Of a stretch of 64,000 bases of DNA, positions 35,101-42,381 are shown one piece after another. The DNA lies in the NCBI GenBank assembly GCA_017416915.1, contig JAFQAN010000027.1:62001-126000 (forward strand), written 5' to 3'. The translations under genes and the position numbers were made by a program. This DNA comes from Alistipes sp. Lineage in GTDB: Bacteria; Bacteroidota; Bacteroidia; Bacteroidales; Rikenellaceae. A model generated the notes under the pieces. The model was not told where the DNA came from. It made no database searches and was given only the letters and a program-made list of their open reading frames with translations. The stretch's first letter is position 1. Each line of letters starts with the position of its first letter.

Positions 35101-35194
35101 TCGCCCTGTGTATAAGTTTACAGGAGCGCAATATACAATGGACGATGTGCTGTCGAGATGGCATATGCAACTCGGCTTGAAGGTGGTATTTTAG
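32102..35194 (+). CDS. Oar-like TonB-dependent receptor with carboxypeptidase-regulatory domain
   Basis: 1030 residues. Signal peptide ends ATAQ (about 1-20). Residues about 25-110 form a CarboxypepD_reg-like Ig domain (IKGMVTLSDKPLAGATIVALH). The plug contains LGGQSTRYNAFTIDGTSSAD and GFTGGNINAVTRSGNNEFRGSAY, typical of Oar/OmpA-related TonB receptors rather than SusC. The barrel carries the repeated DxxLTRGRHTIVIG and QDEVDLRHNLTLTYGLRADIP features of that group and ends LGLKVVF. No SusD partner follows. Oar-type proteins are linked to export or uptake of large substrates in some species, including proteases, which is notable beside four proteases, but a link here is unproven. Confidence 0.9.
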   Translation: MKRLLFCVALLLMSAGATAQVTTSAIKGMVTLSDKPLAGATIVALHEPSGSKYGATSNAEGHYTLRGLRVGGPYTITISFIGCTTAQYTNQELTLGATATYDAALSEDQEAIDEVIIVSNHTDNLHTENFSSYEMDKIPTIDRSIYDLTKMMSKAVRPSAGGIILGGQSTRYNAFTIDGTSSADIYGLGTTGMTGSLTQANPIPLDAIDQVQITTSTIDLRESGFTGGNINAVTRSGNNEFRGSAYTYFQNQRFYGTTAGKDVAERKHLSEQMTNIAGATLSGAIVKDKLFFFLAGEFNRNITPSTNHPGGISALSVEEAAKISEHYNALTGYDGGGYGEHNVLALTGSAVARLDWNINSNNRMSLRYNMLHADADASSNSAQSFYFTGSEYANINRTHSLVAELNTWKDQLSNTLRVGYTFLRDGRTTNESLPAVIINGLGANGNGTATIGTNPYSGRNMLTQNIVILDDDLTLTRGRHTIVIGTSNEFYRADNLYLANARGTYTYASLDDFLADNGESGGHATQYAYNFFADGKRNPPMNMAQFALYVQDEVDLRHNLTLTYGLRADIPVMFDKPVANEAFNQSYFAKFGTMTGDIPKAQILLSPRIGVEWLTNDILTLRGSAGIYTGRIPFVWLSNCYQNSGLRSMGVTVTDHSATPAFSLNPEQVGIKSNPSIDLVDKKFRYPQVFRAAIGASLNLNQWDISLDADYTKGINNIYVENLVAEDMGKRLYVGGAESLAAATYYTSTTKDYAAVYRLSNTQKGYSWSATAKVEYSFMQALSGLRIAAAYTYSQSKSVNDGVSAQSSSNWGRTYAVNSNAPELSSSIYEFPHKVMASISYDRRYGMFATNIMLLYNGFSGEHYSLTYARGKVDANGDTYRGNSLIYIPTKDEMATMLWADDSSAEAFDSYIEADKYLRSHRGKFAERNSHSLPFESHLDLHIGQSFYFDKQSSRRVELTLDIINFGNLLSRNWGLTYRTSNWTLSPVTITELEATDDGYRPVYKFTGAQYTMDDVLSRWHMQLGLKVVF

Positions 35195-35253
35195 TGATGG
35201 GAGTACCCCGCCGTTAGCGGCTATCGCGAAAAAAAATAAAAGTCTATAAAAAG

Positions 35254-35275
35254 GCGTGCTTCGGCACGCTTTTTT
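35254..35275 (+). terminator. Rho-independent terminator after the Oar-like receptor gene
   Basis: GCGTGC-TTCG-GCACGC followed by T6 (35254-35275), 59 bases after the stop: a textbook UUCG-loop terminator. Confidence 0.9.
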
Positions 35276-35313
35276 GTATAGTTGCAGGGAGTGAGAGGGT
35301 GGCGCGCCAACAA

Positions 35314-35650
35314 GACTGCGAGACTACGAGACCACGGGACTGCGAGACTGCGAGACCACGAGACCACGGGACTACGAGACTACGGGACTGCGAGACTGCG
35401 AGACCACGGGACCACGGGACTACGGGACTGCGGGACTGCGAGACCACGGGACCACGGGACTACGGGACTGCGGGACTGCGAGACAACGGGACTCTTGAAA
35501 AACACAGGCGTTCTCAGGCGTTCTCAGTCATTCCCAGGTATTCCCAGGCGTTCTCAGGCATTCCCAGTCATTCTCAGGCATTCCCAGTCATTCTCAGGCT
35601 TTCGCAGGCGGCAAAACCGCAGCATACTCAACGTATGTGAGGATTTTGCA
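35314..35650. repeat. Composite element 3 (longest 8-bp array)
   Basis: About 22 units of GAC[T/C][A/G]CG[A/G] (35314-35493), then CTTGAAAAACACAGG, about ten units of AGGCRTTCYC (35505-35607), then an imperfect hairpin around CATAC-TCAA-CGTATG (35613-35650). The CTTGG-type terminal repeats are missing. The unit lengths (8 and 10) are not multiples of three, and the array is free of stops in several frames only because of its composition, so I do not consider it coding. The rest of 35195-35806 holds the terminator and the next promoter. Confidence 0.85.
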
Positions 35651-35735
35651 GACAAGAGTAACGCAGAAATACCCCATTAGACGCCCTCGTTTTTATAATT
35701 TTTTATAAAATATTGTAAAGTTAAAATTGTTTTCG

Positions 35736-35743
35736 TACCTTTG
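35736..35743 (+). promoter_or_regulatory. -7 box of the Fe-S-scaffold-like/GGGtGRT operon
   Basis: TACCTTTG, with ATTG (35712-35715) 20 bases upstream. The leader to the ATG at 35807 is about 60 bases and AT-rich. Confidence 0.7.
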
Positions 35744-35806
35744 CACTTGTTCTTTTTCAGAAAAGTTACAAATTATTCATATACAATAAATTAAAAGATT
35801 TAGACT

Positions 35807-36499
35807 ATGATTTACTCACACGAAGTGCAACAGATGTGTTGCGTGAAGAAGGGTGCCAACCACGAGTCGGCTCCTATTCCCGAGGAGGGCAAATGGGTAC
35901 GTGCTAAGGAGATCAAGGACATCTCTGGTCTTACTCACGGTATTGGCTGGTGCGCTCCCCAGCAGGGTGCTTGCAAGCTGACCCTCAACGTTAAGGACGG
36001 CATCATCGAGGAGGCCTTGGTAGAGACTATCGGCTGCTCGGGTATGACCCACTCGGCCGCTATGGCATCGGAGATTCTTCCTGGCAAGACTATCCTCGAA
36101 GCATTGAACACCGACCTCGTATGCGACGCTATCAATACCGCTATGCGCGAGTTGTTCAAGCAGATTGTCTATGGTCGTACCCAGTCGGCATTCTCGGAGG
36201 GCGGCTTGGTTGTAGGTGCATCGTTGGAGGACTTGGGTAAGGGTCTTCGCTCACAGGTAGGTACTATGTTCGGCACCAACGCCAAGGGTACTCGCTACTT
36301 GGAGATGGCTGAGGGCTACTGTACTCGTATGGCTCTCGACGCTGACAACCAGGTTATCGGCTACGAGTTCGTACACCTCGGCAAGATGATGGACTTCATT
36401 AAGAAGGGTATCGAGCCAGCAGAGGCTTTGGAGAAGGCTAAGGGTTCTTACGGCCGCTTCAAGGACGCAGTTAAGTATATCGATCCTCGCCACGAGTAA
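35807..36499 (+). CDS. Iron-sulfur cluster scaffold-like protein (NifU/IscU-related)
   Basis: 230 residues. Residues about 10-140 resemble an IscU/NifU-N fold: conserved Cys in GIGWCAPQQGACKLTLNVKDGIIEEA, then VETIGCSGMTHSAAMASEILPGKTILEAL. The remaining half (LGKGLRSQVGTMFGTNAKGTRYLEMAEGYCTRM) is specific to this family. No other isc or suf gene is nearby. In Bacteroidota and some anaerobes this protein is regularly encoded next to a GGGtGRT protein, as here. Exact role unknown. The codon choice (frequent GGT, CTC, AAG) suggests high expression. Confidence 0.82.
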   Translation: MIYSHEVQQMCCVKKGANHESAPIPEEGKWVRAKEIKDISGLTHGIGWCAPQQGACKLTLNVKDGIIEEALVETIGCSGMTHSAAMASEILPGKTILEALNTDLVCDAINTAMRELFKQIVYGRTQSAFSEGGLVVGASLEDLGKGLRSQVGTMFGTNAKGTRYLEMAEGYCTRMALDADNQVIGYEFVHLGKMMDFIKKGIEPAEALEKAKGSYGRFKDAVKYIDPRHE

Positions 36500-36546
36500 G
36501 CGAAGGGCGTTCATAGAGTTATTAACCATTAAATTTTTGAGAAATT

Positions 36547-37545
36547 ATGGCATTATTTGAGAGCTACGAGCGCAGAATCGATAAGATCAACGCTGTGCTT
36601 GCACAATATGGTATTAAGTCGGTAGAGGAGGCTAAGGAGATTTGCGACCAGAAGGGCATCGATCCTTACAAGATGTGCGAGGAGACTCAGCCCATCTGCT
36701 TCGAGAACGCTAAGTGGGCGTATGTGGTAGGTGCCGCCATCGCCATCAAGAAGGGTTGCACCAACGCTGCTGACGCTGCCGAGGCTATCGGCGAGGGCTT
36801 GCAGGCATTCTGCATCAACGGCTCAGTAGCCGAGGACCGTAAGGTAGGTCTTGGTCACGGTAACCTTGCAGCACGTCTTCTGCGCGAGGAGACACAGTGC
36901 TTCGCATTCCTCGCAGGCCACGAGTCGTTCGCAGCCGCTGAGGGCGCTATTAAGATTGCCGAGATGGCTAACCGCGTACGTAAAAACCCCTTGCGCGTTA
37001 TCCTCAACGGCTTGGGTAAGGATGCTGCGTTGATTATCTCACGTATCAACGGCTTTACATACGTTCGCACCGAGTTCGACTACTACACGGGCGAGGTTAA
37101 GGAGGTAGAGGCTATCCCCTACTCTGATGGTCTTCGTTCGAAGGTACGTTGCTATGGCGCAGACGATGTACGCGAGGGCGTAGCAATTATGTGGAAGGAG
37201 GACGTAGATGTATCAATCACGGGTAACTCTACCAACCCCACACGTTTCCAGCACCCCGTAGCAGGTACCTACAAGAAGGAGCGTACGCTTGCAGGCAAGA
37301 AGTACTTCTCAGTAGCATCGGGTGGTGGTACTGGCCGTACGTTGCACCCCGATAATATGGCAGCAGGTCCTGCGTCATACGGTATGACCGACACTATGGG
37401 TCGTATGCACTCTGACGCACAGTTCGCAGGCTCTTCATCAGTTCCCGCACACGTGGAGATGATGGGCTTCTTGGGTATGGGTAACAACCCCATGGTAGGT
37501 GCAACTGTTGCTATTGCAGTAGCTATCCAGCAGGCAATGAACTAA
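36547..37545 (+). CDS. GGGtGRT family protein
   Basis: 332 residues. It is named for the motif seen here as SVASGGGTGRTLHPDN (about residues 258-273). Other conserved stretches are NGSVAEDRKVGLGHGNLAARLL, LRVILNGLGKDAALIISRINGF and GFLGMGNNPMVGATVAIAVA. Glycine-rich loops suggest nucleotide or phosphate binding, but the biochemical function is unknown. It lies 47 bases after the Fe-S-scaffold-like gene and is surely cotranscribed; the pairing suggests a shared redox or metal-linked job (inference). Confidence 0.92.
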   Translation: MALFESYERRIDKINAVLAQYGIKSVEEAKEICDQKGIDPYKMCEETQPICFENAKWAYVVGAAIAIKKGCTNAADAAEAIGEGLQAFCINGSVAEDRKVGLGHGNLAARLLREETQCFAFLAGHESFAAAEGAIKIAEMANRVRKNPLRVILNGLGKDAALIISRINGFTYVRTEFDYYTGEVKEVEAIPYSDGLRSKVRCYGADDVREGVAIMWKEDVDVSITGNSTNPTRFQHPVAGTYKKERTLAGKKYFSVASGGGTGRTLHPDNMAAGPASYGMTDTMGRMHSDAQFAGSSSVPAHVEMMGFLGMGNNPMVGATVAIAVAIQQAMN

Positions 37546-37555
37546 TCTAAGGTAA

Positions 37556-37627
37556 TAAGCCGCAACCCGCGGCACCAAACTCGACTCCCCAAATGGGCAA
37601 TACGCAAGTATGACCTATTTGGGGAGT
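37556..37627 (+). terminator. Hairpin terminator after the GGGtGRT gene, related to the composite elements
   Basis: A perfect 11-bp stem ACTCCCCAAAT (37584-37594) pairs with 37617-37627. Inside the loop a second stem ATAC-GCAA-GTAT (37600-37611) repeats the apex plan of the GTAC hairpins. The preceding AATAAGCCGCAACCCGCGGCAC closely matches the flank of element 6 (AAGCCGCAATCTGCGGCAC), so this is probably a diverged member. Between 37630 and 37776 I see only a short GCGGGC-AAT-GCCCGC hairpin. Confidence 0.7.
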
Positions 37628-37776
37628 TCTCATTTGTGCTATCGGGCGTGGCTGATTAGGGAATTTAGGGAAATTAAGGAGTTTAGGGATGTGCGGGCAA
37701 TGCCCGCTACAAACCAAGTATCTGACGTCGTACCGCTAAATCGGGCGGCGCGCGATTGACTGAGGGGTGCGCGATT

Positions 37777-38085
37777 GGCTGAGAATGCCTGAGAAAGACT
37801 GAGAAAGACTGAGAAAGACTGGGAAGCGCGCCCGCGAGACTGCGAGACCACGAGACTACGAGACTACGAGACTACGAGACCCTTGAAAAACACAGGCATT
37901 CCCAGTTGTCCCAGTTGTTCTCAGTTGTTCTCAGGCGTGCGCGGCTGCGCGAGGCAGCTTGGCGTCAGAGTGGTGTAGCAGTGTTCTATCGCAAAAGAGA
38001 GTGCCGTGGGATAGTACTAAAACGTACAGCCTACGGCACTCTACTTTTTGGGATAGGACGCTGATGCGCCGCTATCACGCCAAGC
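37777..38085. repeat. Composite element 4
   Basis: Order: inverted 10-bp units CTGAGAAAGA (37777-37822), 8-bp array (37834-37881), CTTGAAAAACACAGG, 10-bp units in the forward sense (37890-37934), GCGCGAGGCAG, then the terminal-repeat element from GCTTGGCGTCAGA (37957) to GCTATCACGCCAAGC (38085). The hairpin pairs 38000-38010 (AGTGCCGTGGG) with 38030-38040 (CCTACGGCACT), with one G-U pair, around ATAGTACTAAAACGTACAG. It ends 25 bases before the promoter box of the GH97 gene. Confidence 0.85.
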
Positions 38086-38086
38086 A

Positions 38087-38118
38087 CTTGCGTATTTAAG
38101 ATTATATGCATATCTTTG
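38087..38118 (+). promoter_or_regulatory. Promoter of the GH97 gene, probably leaderless
   Basis: CTTG (38087-38090), 20 bases, TATCTTTG (38111-38118). The preferred ATG is at 38124, five bases past the box, so the transcript should start at or next to the start codon. The -33 element touches the end of composite element 4. Confidence 0.6.
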
Positions 38119-38123
38119 TAAGT

Positions 38124-40193
38124 ATGAAAACACTTAGACAAGTACTCACAACAATCACGGTGCTGCTCACGGCAGTAGCGTCGTACGGTGCAAAGGGCGA
38201 TATTGCATCACCCGATGGTCGCACCAAACTACATTTCGAGATAACTGAGGCGGGCGAGCCTGCATACTCGCTTTCGTTCGATGGCGAGCAGATGGTGCCG
38301 CTCTCGCGCTTAGGTCTTAAAACCACCGATGCCGACTTCACCGAAGGGCTTACATTGGTGGGCATAGAGAGCAGCTCGTTCGACGAGACGTGGGAGCCTG
38401 TATGGGGTCAGTATGCTGAGATTAGAAACCACTACAACGCGCTGACAGCGACGCTAAAAACTGCTGATAACAGACATATTAAGGTCGAGATGCGTCTATT
38501 TGACGACGGCTTAGGTCTGCGATACACACTCCTCGGCGAGGGCGCAGCTGCCATCACATCGGAGCGCACCGAGATTAAGATGGGTGGCGACTACGAGGCG
38601 CACTGGATGGCAGGTAGCGACGACGACGCCGAGTTTGACTACATGCATACGCTACTGAGCGAGATTACCCCCGAGGCTATGCAGCTATCGGCGGGACGTG
38701 TGCGCAACCTTGTGGAGTGCGGCATATCGACGCCTATCGCCATAAAGAGCCAAGCCACGGGTAACCACCTCGCCATCCACGAGGCGGCGCTATGGGAGTA
38801 CCCAGGGATGATTTTGGCGTGGGACAATAGTCGTCGCTGCTTCACATCGCTACTTGCGGGCGACGAGGAGGTTAAGAGCGAGGTATCACTACCCTTCTCG
38901 ACACCGTGGCGCACCGTCATCGTAGGCGACCGCGCAGGGGCGTTGGTGGAGTCAAACATAGTATTAAACCTCAACGAGCCGTGCCGCTTGGAGGATACGT
39001 CGTGGATAAAGCCGATGAAGTATGTCGGCGTATGGTGGGAGATGCACCTCAAAGTATCTATCTGGGATATGGATGGCAGCTACCCCCACTGCGCCACCAC
39101 CGAGAATGTGATGCGATATATCGACTTTGCCGCCGAGAATGGCTTTGGCGGAGTCTTAGTCGAGGGATGGAACGTCGGTTGGGGCAGAGGCGAACGATTC
39201 GACTACACACAGCCCTACCCCGACTTCGATATGGAGGAGCTTGCGCGATATGCCGAGCAGAGGGGCGTAGAGCTTATCGGACACCACGAGACCTACGCCA
39301 ACGTGGCAAACTACGAGGAGCAGATGAGCGACGCCTACAAATATTATGAGGCACACGGCATAAATAGCGTTAAGACGGGCTATGTAGGCTCTATCGCTGG
39401 TCATAAGCACTACGACCGCTGGATGGTAGATCACTACAACCGCACCGTAACGGAGGGTGCTAAGCATAGGCTCTGCATCGACATCCACGAGCCGATACAC
39501 TCGACAGGCATCTGCCGCACATATCCCAACCTGATGAGTGCCGAGGGTATGCGCGGTCAGGAGTGGCAGGCGTGGAATTCGGGCAACTCCATCGACCACA
39601 ACCCCACGCTGCCCTTTACACGCAATGTAGCGGGTCCTATGGACTTTACGCCTGGCATCTTCGACCTACGCTACCACAACACCATAAATAGAGCCGCCGC
39701 AACCGCAGATGGAGGGGTTAATCGAGAGTATGAGTATCGTTTCTTTGTGAACTCGACGCTTGCCCACCAGTTGGCGCAGTACGTGGTATTTTACAGCCCT
39801 ATACAGATGGTTGCCGACCTACCCGAGAACTATCGCCAGATGCCCGACGCCCTACAATTTATAGTCGATGTACCTGTCGATTGGGCAGAGACACGCTGCC
39901 TCGATGCCGAGATTGGCGACTATGTGGTTACTGCCCGCAAAGATAAGCACTCCGAAGATTGGTACGTCGGCGGCATCACGGATGGCGAGGCGCGCAGCGT
40001 AGAGGTTAGCCTCGACTTCCTTGACGACAACTGCAAATATGAAGCTACGCTCTACCGCGATGGCGACAAGGCGGGTTGGGACAGCTACCCCACCGACTAC
40101 ACCATCGAAAAGCGCAGGGTAACATCTGCCGACAGCCTAACGATACGCATGGCTGAGGGTGGAGGCTTTGCATTGCAGCTCAGACAGATGTAG
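38124..40193 (+). CDS. Glycoside hydrolase family 97 (alpha-glucosidase/alpha-galactosidase type)
   Basis: 689 residues from ATG 38124 (an ATG at 38106 lies upstream of the -7 box). Signal peptide about 1-22. An N-terminal beta-sandwich (about 25-270) precedes the (beta/alpha)8 barrel starting YVGVWWEMHLKVSIWDMDG; conserved blocks are GGVLVEGWNVGW, GVELIGHHETYANVANYE, INSVKTGYVG, CIDIHEPIHSTGICRTYPNLMSAEGMRGQEWQAW and NHNPTLPFTRNVAGPMDFTPG-like. The HEP motif resembles the inverting SusB-like subgroup, which I give with moderate confidence. It probably acts in the periplasm on alpha-glycosides. No SusC/D pair lies beside it, so it stands alone. Confidence 0.95.
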   Translation: MKTLRQVLTTITVLLTAVASYGAKGDIASPDGRTKLHFEITEAGEPAYSLSFDGEQMVPLSRLGLKTTDADFTEGLTLVGIESSSFDETWEPVWGQYAEIRNHYNALTATLKTADNRHIKVEMRLFDDGLGLRYTLLGEGAAAITSERTEIKMGGDYEAHWMAGSDDDAEFDYMHTLLSEITPEAMQLSAGRVRNLVECGISTPIAIKSQATGNHLAIHEAALWEYPGMILAWDNSRRCFTSLLAGDEEVKSEVSLPFSTPWRTVIVGDRAGALVESNIVLNLNEPCRLEDTSWIKPMKYVGVWWEMHLKVSIWDMDGSYPHCATTENVMRYIDFAAENGFGGVLVEGWNVGWGRGERFDYTQPYPDFDMEELARYAEQRGVELIGHHETYANVANYEEQMSDAYKYYEAHGINSVKTGYVGSIAGHKHYDRWMVDHYNRTVTEGAKHRLCIDIHEPIHSTGICRTYPNLMSAEGMRGQEWQAWNSGNSIDHNPTLPFTRNVAGPMDFTPGIFDLRYHNTINRAAATADGGVNREYEYRFFVNSTLAHQLAQYVVFYSPIQMVADLPENYRQMPDALQFIVDVPVDWAETRCLDAEIGDYVVTARKDKHSEDWYVGGITDGEARSVEVSLDFLDDNCKYEATLYRDGDKAGWDSYPTDYTIEKRRVTSADSLTIRMAEGGGFALQLRQM

Positions 40194-40204
40194 CGACGAG
40201 AGTG

Positions 40205-40389
40205 CGAGACGACGGGACTGCGAGACGACGGGACTACGGGACTGCGGGACGACGAGACGACGATACTGCGAGACTACGAGACTACGGGACTACGGGACCA
40301 CGGGACTGCGAGACGACGGGACGACGGGACCCGCTGAAAAAACACAGGCATTCCCAGGCATTCTCAGGCGTTCCCAGTCGTGCGAGGCT
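40205..40389. repeat. Composite element 5, repeat arrays
   Basis: Starts 11 bases after the GH97 stop: 8-bp array at 40205-40330 (about 16 units, GACGACGG/GACTACGG/GACTGCGA variants), a CTGAAAAAACACAGG linker, then 10-bp units AGGCATTCCC (40344-40379) and TGCGAGGCTG. It leads directly into three tandem hairpin elements. Confidence 0.85.
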
Positions 40390-40771
40390 GCTTGGCGTCA
40401 GAGTGGTGCAGCAGTACCGCCGATAAAGAGATTGGGCTGGATGGATAGTACTAAGCGTACATTCCATTCAGCCCAATGATTGAGGCGGCGCTGATGCGCC
40501 GCTATCACGACAAGAGCTTGGTGTCAGAAGGGTGCCGAGTGCTACACTCGGCAAAAATGCCGTCGATGGGTAGTACTAAGGCGTACGTCCCATTGACGGC
40601 ATTTTTTGTTAGGGGACGCAATCGACCCCTTATCACACTAAGCTCTTGGTGGGAGAAGGGGTGAGATGTGGTGCATCGCAAAAGAAAGCACCACGGGATA
40701 GTACTAAAACGTACAGCCCGTGGTGCTTTACTTTTTGGGATGTGCCGCAGATTGCCCCTTATCACACCAAG
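40390..40771. repeat. Composite element 5, three tandem hairpin elements
   Basis: Three terminal-repeat units in direct succession: 40390-40514, 40517-40643, 40645-40771. Stems: ATTGGGCTGGATGG (40431-40444) with 40464-40477; AATGCCGTCGATGGG (40556-40570) with 40589-40603; AAGCACCACGGG (40686-40697) with 40717-40728. Each stem has a different sequence, each is complete (one G-U in each of the first two), and each apex is TAGTACTAA-x-CGTAC. The last terminus gives the stop codon of the PCMD gene. It fills the convergent gap GH97/PCMD. Confidence 0.88.
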
Positions 40772-42376
40772 CTAATAGATTAGCTCCACATCATCCACCA
40801 CCATATGGCTGTGTGTCGAGCCTGTAAAGTAATCACCCCAGCGTGAACCCGAGAATACCACTACAATATGGGTGGGCTTGCGCGAAGTAGAGACATACTC
40901 TACGGGGATGGTCAGCTCCGTCCAGCCGTCGGTAGATTCGTTGAAGACAACACCGCCATAGCCGATGACATTCTTGCCGTGCGGGTTAAAGAAGGTGTTT
41001 TCATCGCGCGTGTCGATAGCAATGGGGCTATCGGCATCTCCGCCATACTCCTCCGCTGTCCAGTCGCCCACGGCGATATATACCGAGCCTTGGTCGGGGT
41101 CGCCAATCTTCAAATTGGGCGTGTCTGACGGCACTTTGCCAATCTTATCGACCATACCCTGCTCATACTTCACCCAGCAGTGCAGAGCCACAGGACGTGC
41201 CGTAGAGGGGCGTCCGAAGTGGACAACACCATTGGTACCGAAAGTGCCTGCGAAGCGACCAAGGAAGAGGTTGCCCGCAGCGAACTTGCCTATACCTGCC
41301 ATACTCGGGAACATCGACTGCAAGTCTGCTGCCTTTTCGCCAAGGGTGCCTGGGCGTGTATCCGTAGTGGGCGTAGTGAGGTTAAATGCCTCGCCAAGGG
41401 TTGTGGCACCAGGGTTACCCGTAGCCCAGAAGGGTGCAGCACCCTCCGCATAGGGGAAGTAGCTCTTATCGGCGAAAGACCAATCCTCCATACCGCCATT
41501 TAGGAGCAGGAAGACATCCTCGGTAGTTACGGTAACGACATTGGTAAGATTCTCGCCCGAGTAGGCAACAACCTCGTATGTAGTGAGCGGCATAAGGTCC
41601 TTAACACAAGCCGTGAAGTTACCGCCATCAACTGCCACATCCTCAACCGTAATCCACTCCTCGCTGCCCGCCTCGCGGTACATAAAGCCGAGATCGGAGC
41701 CACTGCGTCCCGACGCCGAGAGCCATATACGCTTAGCCCACGCATCGACATAGTTAAACTCCACCTCCACCTCGGTAGGCACGACGCAGAGCGTCCACAT
41801 CTGCTCTATATCGCCGTGGTAGCTCACAACGACGTGGTGTACGGTATCCTCGAACGAGGTAAACGAGAGTGGGTCGGGAGAGTACGACGTGATACCCTCG
41901 GGACCGAACTTAGCTGCCGTAACAACAATATCCGAGAGGTCCTTATCCATAGGCACATACGCCGTGGCGATATGGCTAACCTCGTCGATGACGGCCTCGC
42001 CAATCTGACCCTCGACACGGAAGTAACGCTCGATGGTCTGCTCGGCAGTGATGGTCCACTCGTAGTCCTGGAACTTAGAGAGGGTTACATATAGTGGGTT
42101 ACGAAGGTCGAAGACACCAGGAAACTCAACATCACTCGTTGCACCCTCGGTCATCCGCACCTCGCCTACGTGGACATTGCGTATGTCGGTGGTCTCCTCC
42201 AACTCGAAGCTGACGCTATGCGTCGCAGGGTCGATTAAAGGCGCACTCTTCGCCCCCTCAACCTCGAAGCTGAGGATGTCGAGCTTGATGATAGGACGCG
42301 GTATATCGTTCTCGATACAGCCCGCAAGTACAACCGTAAAAAGGCTCGCCAAAAGGTATTTATATAGACTTTTCAT
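40772..42376 (-). CDS. PCMD-domain surface lipoprotein
   Basis: About 534 residues from ATG 42376 (the frame extends to 42403, overlapping the upstream gene). Lipobox VLAGC (Cys20). After beta-rich N-terminal domains (about 25-310) comes the PCMD domain: LNGGMEDWSF, AAPFWATGN, GIGKFAAGNLFLGRFAG, NGVVHFGRPSTARPVALHCWVKY, GYGGVVFNESTDGWTELTIPVEY, and the end HIVVVFSGSRWGDYFTGSTHSHMVVDDVELIY. PCMD is a putative carbohydrate-metabolism/lectin-like jelly roll. Last gene of the surface operon, five bases after the upstream stop. Confidence 0.88.
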   Translation of the reverse strand: MKSLYKYLLASLFTVVLAGCIENDIPRPIIKLDILSFEVEGAKSAPLIDPATHSVSFELEETTDIRNVHVGEVRMTEGATSDVEFPGVFDLRNPLYVTLSKFQDYEWTITAEQTIERYFRVEGQIGEAVIDEVSHIATAYVPMDKDLSDIVVTAAKFGPEGITSYSPDPLSFTSFEDTVHHVVVSYHGDIEQMWTLCVVPTEVEVEFNYVDAWAKRIWLSASGRSGSDLGFMYREAGSEEWITVEDVAVDGGNFTACVKDLMPLTTYEVVAYSGENLTNVVTVTTEDVFLLLNGGMEDWSFADKSYFPYAEGAAPFWATGNPGATTLGEAFNLTTPTTDTRPGTLGEKAADLQSMFPSMAGIGKFAAGNLFLGRFAGTFGTNGVVHFGRPSTARPVALHCWVKYEQGMVDKIGKVPSDTPNLKIGDPDQGSVYIAVGDWTAEEYGGDADSPIAIDTRDENTFFNPHGKNVIGYGGVVFNESTDGWTELTIPVEYVSTSRKPTHIVVVFSGSRWGDYFTGSTHSHMVVDDVELIY

Positions 42377-42381
42377 ACGCA

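Noticed and set aside
35282..35680. Open frames with repeats such as RLRDHGTTGLRDYG
   Set aside because: They are read from the 8-bp and 10-bp arrays, open in several frames by composition alone; the units are not multiples of three and the same arrays recur next to unrelated genes in both directions.
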